This document shows positions 59,085-64,000 of a stretch of 64,000 nucleotides of DNA, piece after piece. Origin of the DNA: Clostridia bacterium (GTDB taxonomy: Bacteria > Bacillota > Clostridia > Oscillospirales > RGIG5554). The DNA is taken from contig JAFWAE010000023.1 of assembly GCA_017507855.1 (NCBI GenBank), positions 1 to 64,000 on the forward strand. The letters run 5' to 3'. The notes under the pieces were generated by a model that was given only the letters and a program-made list of their open reading frames with translations, was not told the origin of the DNA and did not search any database. The translations under genes were made by a program, and so were the position numbers. How positions within the stretch are numbered: the stretch's first letter is position 1; each line of letters begins with the position of its first letter.

Positions 59085-60485
59085 ATGAAAAAGTTCTTGG
59101 CAGTGATGCTTCTTTCGCTTTTGATCGTAACCTTGTTGAGTGCATGCAATGACAGTCAAACACGCGAGGAGGATGTTATTTCTGTAGAAAACGGTTACTT
59201 GGTTGTCAACGGTGTGAAAACCGAGTACCAGGTATACACCGATCCTGTGATATCCGTAATCGACGGATATATAGCGGTAAACGGAATCAAGACCGAGTAT
59301 GAGGCCGAACCGGCCTGTGACCATGAGTGGCAGACAGTTACGACAGAGCCTTCCTGCTCCGATGGAGGGTATGATATCATGACCTGCTCGGTGTGTAATA
59401 AAACCGTGAAAACGAATCAGACCGAGGCGAAGGGTCACAGCTTTTCTTCTACATATGTGACCGATGATGAATATCACTGGCTTGCTTGTACAGTTTGTGG
59501 AGACAGCAAAGACAAGGCAACGCACAATGTCGCCGAAGACGGTATATGCGCCGACTGTCAACGCCCCCTTTCCTCCACCCCCGGAATCATTTATGACATT
59601 TCTGCCGACGGCACCTACGCCGAGGTAATCGGCTATACCGGAACTGCAGCATTCGTCAAGATCGCAGATGAGTATAACGGTCTGCCGGTCCAAAAAATTT
59701 ATATGGGTGCTTTCGAAAGAAACTACCTTATAACCAACGTTCTGATTCCCGATACTGTTACGTTCATTGGTTATAGGGCATTCGGTGCCTGTGACAATCT
59801 TGAATCTATTGTTATTGGAGATAGCATTACAATTATTGAAGAAAATGCATTTTCGGCTTGCAACTCTCTCAGGTCTGTTGTAATCGGAAACGGTGTAACC
59901 TGTATTAGTGCAGCCACTTTTAGCGATTGCTCGAATCTTGAATCGGTTTCTCTGGGGAATAGCGTAACGACGATTGAAAGTTATGCTTTCTATGGTTGTC
60001 CAAAACTTGCGTCTGTCACTTTGCCCGACACGGCGATAAATATTGAAGCGGATGCTTTCTCAGGTTGCAACGCTGCACTCTTTACTAAATATGATTCGTG
60101 CAAATATTTGCGCCGCGGAAACAACCCCTACGCTGTGTTGCTATCAAAGACTGACGCAGTGTTGAGTGATTATACGGTACATGAGGACACCGAAGTAATC
60201 GCTTACGGGGCTTTCAATTCTTGCACAAGGCTTACTTCGATCATAATCCCCGACGGCGTGAAAGCCATCAATGAACGCGCATTCTCATATTGCCCCAACC
60301 TTACGACGGTGGTAATTCCGAAGACGGTCACGAGCATTGGCTCTCACGCATTCGATAGTTGTAAAAGCATTACCGACGTGTATTATGGCGGAGGCGAATC
60401 CGATTGGGAAAAGATCGTGATCGAAATGTCGAATGATTGCCTGACCGATGCTGCGATTCACTATAACCATATTCCTGTACAGTGA
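59085..60485 (+). CDS. BspA-type leucine-rich-repeat lipoprotein
   Basis: A 466-aa surface lipoprotein. Signal peptide residues 1-20 lead to the lipobox LLSAC with Cys21. A tandem pair near residues 38-72 (VENGYLVVNGVKTEY, then IDGYIAVNGIKTEY) precedes a Cys-rich region with three CxxC pairs (residues 102-155) that may bind metal. From residue 205 six or seven BspA-type repeats follow (I-x-x-x-A-F-x-x-C-x-x-L). Such proteins are exposed on gut bacteria and may bind host or other cells. The Cys-rich region between lipid anchor and repeats is not usual for BspA. It has its own promoter and terminator. Confidence 0.88.
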   Translation: MKKFLAVMLLSLLIVTLLSACNDSQTREEDVISVENGYLVVNGVKTEYQVYTDPVISVIDGYIAVNGIKTEYEAEPACDHEWQTVTTEPSCSDGGYDIMTCSVCNKTVKTNQTEAKGHSFSSTYVTDDEYHWLACTVCGDSKDKATHNVAEDGICADCQRPLSSTPGIIYDISADGTYAEVIGYTGTAAFVKIADEYNGLPVQKIYMGAFERNYLITNVLIPDTVTFIGYRAFGACDNLESIVIGDSITIIEENAFSACNSLRSVVIGNGVTCISAATFSDCSNLESVSLGNSVTTIESYAFYGCPKLASVTLPDTAINIEADAFSGCNAALFTKYDSCKYLRRGNNPYAVLLSKTDAVLSDYTVHEDTEVIAYGAFNSCTRLTSIIIPDGVKAINERAFSYCPNLTTVVIPKTVTSIGSHAFDSCKSITDVYYGGGESDWEKIVIEMSNDCLTDAAIHYNHIPVQ

Positions 60486-60532
60486 TGATCAAAGCCACGT
60501 GTGAAACACATGGCCAAAGAAGATTTTTAAAA

Positions 60533-60580
60533 AAAACGAACCTGCTTTTCGTAAAAGAAAACAGCAGGTTCGTTTTTATT
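60533..60580 (+). terminator. Rho-independent terminator
   Basis: A 14-bp stem (AAAACGAACCTGCT with AGCAGGTTCGTTTT) and a T-rich tail. Confidence 0.85.
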
Positions 60581-60595
60581 TTGTTCAGTATAAAT

Positions 60596-60691
60596 TCCCT
60601 TCAATCACAAATACCAACATCACGATTTGAAAATTCATGTAGGGGCGATTCACGAATCGCCCGCGGGTCATTCGTGAATGACCCCTACAAA
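60596..60691 (+). repeat. GTAGGGG palindromic repeat, copy C
   Basis: 96 bp identical to copy A at 56429-56524, about 4.2 kb apart. It lies after a terminator and ends 15 bases from the ribokinase stop. Confidence 0.9.
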
Positions 60692-60706
60692 TGTGTTAAA
60701 GGAGAT

Positions 60707-61627
60707 TTATGTAGGAAAGCAACCGTTATCGCCTCTTATTTCTTTGGCAAAAGGAATGGATTTGGCTGCCCCCTCGCGCGTGACAGTGATCGCCGCCGCT
60801 TTGGTAGCAACCGTTATCGCCTCAGAAACAGACTTGTTTTGAGAAAGCGCTGTTACAAACGCCCCGATAAAGCAATCTCCGGCGGAGGTGGTATCTACCG
60901 CTTTTACCTTTTTAGCGGCGTGGAATAAAATTTCATCCCCTCTGCTATAAATCGAACCTCTTCCGCCAAGTGTAATAATAACATTCTTTGCGCCCAAAGC
61001 CTTGATTTTTTGTACCGCTTCTACAGCAGAATCATCATCTCTAATGAAAACTCCCGTTAGGGCTTCAGCTTCATATTCGTTAGGAACCAGATAATCCACC
61101 AGCCCATACACCTCATTGGGCAATTTTTTAAAGGGGGCGGGATTCAGCACTACCTTTGTGCCGTTTTCTTTTGCAATTTTGCAAATCTCCAAAACCGTTT
61201 CGGTGGGGATTTCAAGCTGTAAAACACAAAAATCGCTTTGGGCAATAAGCTGACTTTTTTTGCGGACAACCTTGGGGGTTAGGGTGTTATTTGCCCCTGC
61301 ATCCAGCAAAATAAAGTTATCACCGCCAACCACGGTAATCATTGCAGTCCCTGTAGGTGCGGATTCTGAAATAAATCCCTCAAACACTACACCATATTCC
61401 TTTAAGGTGTTTAGTAAAAATCTGCCGTTAGAGTCATTTCCAACCGCACCCAAAAAGGAAACCTTGCCGCCTAATTTCGCTATTGCAACGGCTTGATTAA
61501 GCCCTTTGCCGCCTGCATTGATTTGAAAATTACTGCCGACCAAGGTTTCGCCGAGTTTGGGCATTACGTCGGAATGGATGGTAAGGTCGGTATTAGCACT
61601 TCCTATGACAATAATTTTATTTTCCAT
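60707..61627 (-). CDS. rbsK: Ribokinase (PfkB family)
   Basis: A 306-aa sugar kinase. NAGGKGLNQAVAIAKLGG near residues 38-55 is the first PfkB signature, and DTTSAGDCFIGAF near 247 is the second, with the catalytic Asp of AGD. VLNPAP and LVPNEYEAEALTG are standard. It probably phosphorylates ribose in the cytosol. Its ATG overlaps the end of the XRE-glycohydrolase gene by 11 nt. The C-terminal tail (EIRGDNGCFPT) is unlike most RbsK ends. Confidence 0.9.
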   Translation of the reverse strand: MENKIIVIGSANTDLTIHSDVMPKLGETLVGSNFQINAGGKGLNQAVAIAKLGGKVSFLGAVGNDSNGRFLLNTLKEYGVVFEGFISESAPTGTAMITVVGGDNFILLDAGANNTLTPKVVRKKSQLIAQSDFCVLQLEIPTETVLEICKIAKENGTKVVLNPAPFKKLPNEVYGLVDYLVPNEYEAEALTGVFIRDDDSAVEAVQKIKALGAKNVIITLGGRGSIYSRGDEILFHAAKKVKAVDTTSAGDCFIGAFVTALSQNKSVSEAITVATKAAAITVTREGAAKSIPFAKEIRGDNGCFPT

Positions 61628-63194
61628 TGATATGCTCCATTGTCAGTTTTGCTCTATCACTTATTTTAACTGTGTTAATGCCGAAAATAGATGTGTGCAA
61701 CGTGTCATTGATTGGTTTTGTCCAATATTCGGGGATAGACTCTATTCCGTTTGCCATTCCCAAAATTGAGCCAACAGTAGCACCGTTACAGTCTGTATCG
61801 AAACCGGCTTCTACTGACATACAGATCGACTTCCCATAATCGCCTCCGCCGTAGAGTAAAGACGCCACAACGATCATGGCGTTAGAAATGGTATGGCACC
61901 AATGATGCACGTTACGTTCGTTATAGGCTTTGGCAATGTTTTCGAAGCAAGCGGCTTTGCTGACACCGTTTTTGAAGCCGTCCACCACTTCCGTCACCTT
62001 TTCGTACAAACGGGACGTAGTGGGGATCTGAGCCAAGCCCCCGCGCACGATGTCTTCCATATTATTCGTTTGTGCGGCTACAGCCAGCATAGCCGCTACG
62101 AGCATCTCGCCGTAAATGCCATTCTTCATGTGGGATACGGACGCATCCCGCCATGCCATTTCTGCCGCCTTCTCGGGATCGCCGGGATTGATGTAGCCAA
62201 AATAATCGCCGCGAATCTGGGCGCCGATCCATTCACGGTAAGGATTTTTATACATGGCGGAGAAAGGAGGTTCAAAGCCCTTTACGAAATTGCAAAAGGC
62301 TACCCGTTCCGCCGTGCAGTAGGCAGATTTACCGATCATATCCATCCAGGCTCGGGACACATCAAAGGGCGTAAAATCAAAGCCGTACTTTGCCACGATC
62401 TCCTGATACATGACCGTGTAGTTGGTGTCGTCATCAGCGGGCATGCATTGCACCCGGTCCACGAAGGAACGGGAAGCAAAAGGAAAACTGTAGCGCTTGC
62501 TCAGCTCCTCGTTGACGTCCGTGGATAAAATATACCGATGCATGGGGTAATTGCCCGTTTCCTTCAAAAACGAGGTCAGCTCCTCAACCGTCACACCCTC
62601 CACGTTGGCCCCCAGTTTGCATCCGCAAACGCGGCCCATCCACGCGCCGTGCACCCTGCTTTCCAAAGATGCGCCTTCTTTTTTTGCATATTTGTAAGGC
62701 TTACGTAAAACACGGATACCCTCCAGATCGGAAGGCTCTGTGTAAGGATACTCCTTGCGCATAGTGGCGTTGGTCACCACCTCAAACAGGACGTCTCCAA
62801 TCTTTTTCTTCGTCTCCCCCTTGGGCAAGCGGGATACGGTGTTAAACACGTCCTTATACAGCTCCAAGTCCAGTCCCTCGTCCGTAGACTGCTCGTACTC
62901 TATCATCAAATTGGAAGAATAAAACTCCCAATCGTGAATATTGGCGTATTGAGGCTTGATCTGACAAGTATTGCGAAATCCTTCTACCATGCGGTTATTA
63001 TTTCCCAAAATCAACGCATCAAGAGAAACGTCGAAATGCTTGGAAATTTTTATGATTTTGCCGAGTTCCGGAACAGAATCACCGTTTTCCCATTTTTGAA
63101 CCGATTGCTGGGAAACACCGAAAATGGTGGCAAACTGCTCTTGGGACAAATTGGCATCACTTCTCAATTTATTGATGGCTTTCCCTATAGTCAT
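61617..63194 (-). CDS. XRE helix-turn-helix domain fused to an ADP-ribosylglycohydrolase-family domain
   Basis: A 525-aa protein. The N-terminal XRE helix-turn-helix (residues 5-60: LSQEQFATIFGVSQQSVQKWENG) is followed by a linker of about 110 aa. An ADP-ribosylglycohydrolase-type domain follows from about residue 180 (RVHGAWMGRVCGCKLGA), with metal-site motifs ADDDTN (253-258) and DTDCN (466-470). The binuclear-metal residues are therefore present. The start has GGAGGT upstream. The overlap with rbsK suggests a released ribose, ribose-5-phosphate or ADP-ribose-type product. The fused DNA-binding domain suggests self-regulation by substrate. Confidence 0.88.
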   Translation of the reverse strand: MTIGKAINKLRSDANLSQEQFATIFGVSQQSVQKWENGDSVPELGKIIKISKHFDVSLDALILGNNNRMVEGFRNTCQIKPQYANIHDWEFYSSNLMIEYEQSTDEGLDLELYKDVFNTVSRLPKGETKKKIGDVLFEVVTNATMRKEYPYTEPSDLEGIRVLRKPYKYAKKEGASLESRVHGAWMGRVCGCKLGANVEGVTVEELTSFLKETGNYPMHRYILSTDVNEELSKRYSFPFASRSFVDRVQCMPADDDTNYTVMYQEIVAKYGFDFTPFDVSRAWMDMIGKSAYCTAERVAFCNFVKGFEPPFSAMYKNPYREWIGAQIRGDYFGYINPGDPEKAAEMAWRDASVSHMKNGIYGEMLVAAMLAVAAQTNNMEDIVRGGLAQIPTTSRLYEKVTEVVDGFKNGVSKAACFENIAKAYNERNVHHWCHTISNAMIVVASLLYGGGDYGKSICMSVEAGFDTDCNGATVGSILGMANGIESIPEYWTKPINDTLHTSIFGINTVKISDRAKLTMEHINGK

Positions 63195-63310
63195 AACATG
63201 ACCTCCTATCTGTTTGTATTTTACAGCTAAATTCGTTAGAAATCAACAAACTGCAAATAGTAATTTATACAATCACCGGTTGTGGACGCAAAATGATCTG
63301 CTTTTACAGC

Positions 63311-63430
63311 ATAAATTTCCCCAACACACAAACAATAACAACACAATTTGAAAATATACGTAGGGGGCATTCACGAATGACCCGCAAGTGCTCACGAAAC
63401 CCAAACGGGCGATTCGTGAATCGCCCCTAC
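63311..63430 (+). repeat. GTAGGGG palindromic repeat, copy D (long form)
   Basis: A diverged 120-bp copy. The lead segment is changed (AACAACACAATTTGAAAAT). The outer arms are GTAGGGGGCATTCACGAATG and GGGCGATTCGTGAATCGCCCCTAC, so the two arm types are exchanged relative to copies A and C, with a longer centre. Confidence 0.8.
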
Positions 63431-63457
63431 AAAGATAGCGAGGAGATTGATTTATAT

Positions 63458-63532
63458 ATGAAAGCAACAGGTATTGTACGCCGAATCGAGGCTCGTGTTA
63501 TAATAAAACAAAAGTGCGATAAACCCTTATAA
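63458..63532 (+). pseudogene. Fragment of a SpoVT/AbrB-type gene start
   Basis: GAGGAGATT and then a 24-codon frame beginning MKATGIVRRI. This matches the usual opening of SpoVT/AbrB transition-state regulators (MKATGIVRRIDDLGRVVIPKE), but about nine bases of that region are missing and RVVIPKE has become RVIIKQK before a stop. It is probably a broken remnant; 63533-63604 holds nothing else. Confidence 0.55.
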
Positions 63533-63604
63533 ACACTGGGTTTTCGGGCAATTTTTAAAGAAAAATTTTTGACGAAAAACAGCATATTTTGACCAATACA
63601 TAGC

Positions 63605-63632
63605 AAAAGCGAGGTAAATTCACCTCGCTTTT
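63605..63632. terminator. Bidirectional terminator
   Basis: An 11-bp stem AAAAGCGAGGT/ACCTCGCTTTT with a 6-base loop. It ends the minus-strand gene at 63645. Confidence 0.82.
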
Positions 63633-63644
63633 GTTTTTAATGTT

Positions 63645-64000
63645 TTAGTTGATGGAATTTTTATAACCTTTAATAACATTTTCAAGAGTGGAACCAGATT
63701 TCACGTTGTGATATGCTTGTGAAGAACGCCAACGGTCAGTGTTAATGGATTGGTCAAAACCGTTGAAAATGTTAGAGTCATAGTCGTTACATTGGGAGGT
63801 GCCATGATAAAGTTCACCAAGCTGTTCCCATGTTATAGTTCCGTCGGCGTTAGTAAGCTGAGTAAATACACCAACGTAGACATTTTTAATTGTAGACAAA
63901 ATTCCGGCGCTTGATAAATCATCGGGAGTCATATAAATTGTCATTTCAGACTTCCCGTCACCATCTAAATCTTTTTCCTTAATCATACAGGTTAGATTTG
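63645..64000 (-). CDS. C-terminal part of an unidentified gene (cut by window edge)
   Basis: The frame is open to the right edge. An ATG lies at 63986, but no ribosome site is visible and the frame continues past it, so the gene probably begins outside. DLDGDGKSEMTIYM resembles a calcium-binding dockerin or EF-hand-like loop. A polar, Asn/Asp-rich tail follows (NDYDSNIFNGFDQSINTDRW). It may be an extracellular protein. Not recognised further. Confidence 0.6.
   Translation of the reverse strand, partial: NLTCMIKEKDLDGDGKSEMTIYMTPDDLSSAGILSTIKNVYVGVFTQLTNADGTITWEQLGELYHGTSQCNDYDSNIFNGFDQSINTDRWRSSQAYHNVKSGSTLENVIKGYKNSIN

Noticed and set aside
56429-63430. CRISPR array
   Set aside because: Only two identical units, 4 kb apart and separated by genes; no spacer pattern and no cas genes.

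Overview
The window looks like the chromosome of an endospore-forming member of the Clostridia (Bacillota), probably an uncultured gut or anaerobic species. It carries spoIIGA-sigE-sigG, spoIIP, spoVB, a SpoIID-family gene and ylmC/ymxH, a T-box on alaS, a GlnR-type box on glnA, FeoAB with a Cys-rich partner protein, an orphan corrinoid-activator-type [2Fe-2S] protein and a glycyl radical enzyme. Carbohydrate genes are prominent: two GH38 mannosidases, a GH4 alpha-galactosidase, two beta-helix proteins and a sugar-binding lipoprotein. Taxonomy below class is not decided by the sequence. No rRNA, tRNA, CRISPR array, phage or intact insertion sequence was seen.

Layout. 0-10.5 kb: a minus-strand housekeeping block (alaS behind a T-box, HIT protein, CofE-like ligase, comEC with an apparent frameshift, apgM-type phosphoglycerate mutase, divergent GH38, mtnN). 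10.5-13.3 kb: feoA-feoB-small Cys-rich protein behind a strong promoter with two iron-box-like operators. 13.4-14.7 kb: AI-2E family permease. 14.8-22.6 kb: a minus-strand glycan locus (two beta-helix proteins, GH38, solute-binding lipoprotein). 22.6-27.9 kb: PPIase lipoprotein, two-component system, glycosyltransferase. 27.9-32.8 kb: rplS-lepB-rbgA-rnhB-yraN-dipeptidase, ybaK, ylmC/ymxH. 32.8-44.9 kb: SpoIID family, WG-repeat protein, RACo-like protein, spoVB, spoIIP, then spoIIGA-sigE-sigG and mnmE. 45-51 kb: P-type ATPase behind a candidate yybP-ykoY Mn2+ riboswitch, a sigma-like ORF pair, a PHP protein and glnA.

51.1-64 kb is accessory. It holds a divergent glycyl radical enzyme next to a Gfo/Idh/MocA dehydrogenase and a sugar isomerase/epimerase, a beheaded second copy of the glycyl radical C-terminus, melA divergent from an AraC regulator, a BspA-type leucine-rich-repeat lipoprotein, and an operon of an XRE-ADP-ribosylglycohydrolase fusion with a ribokinase. 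Four copies of a palindromic 'GTAGGGGCG' repeat (two of them identical over 96 bp), a fifth partial copy and a SpoVT/AbrB start fragment lie between these genes. The sequence is visibly richer in A+T here than in the rest of the window.

The best candidates for undescribed biology are the glycyl radical enzyme cluster with an atypical active-site Cys context and its orphan glycyl-radical fragment, the XRE-ADP-ribosylglycohydrolase/ribokinase pair, and the beta-helix/mannosidase locus. Promoters, operators and the riboswitch were found by reading the sequence; none was tested by computation.
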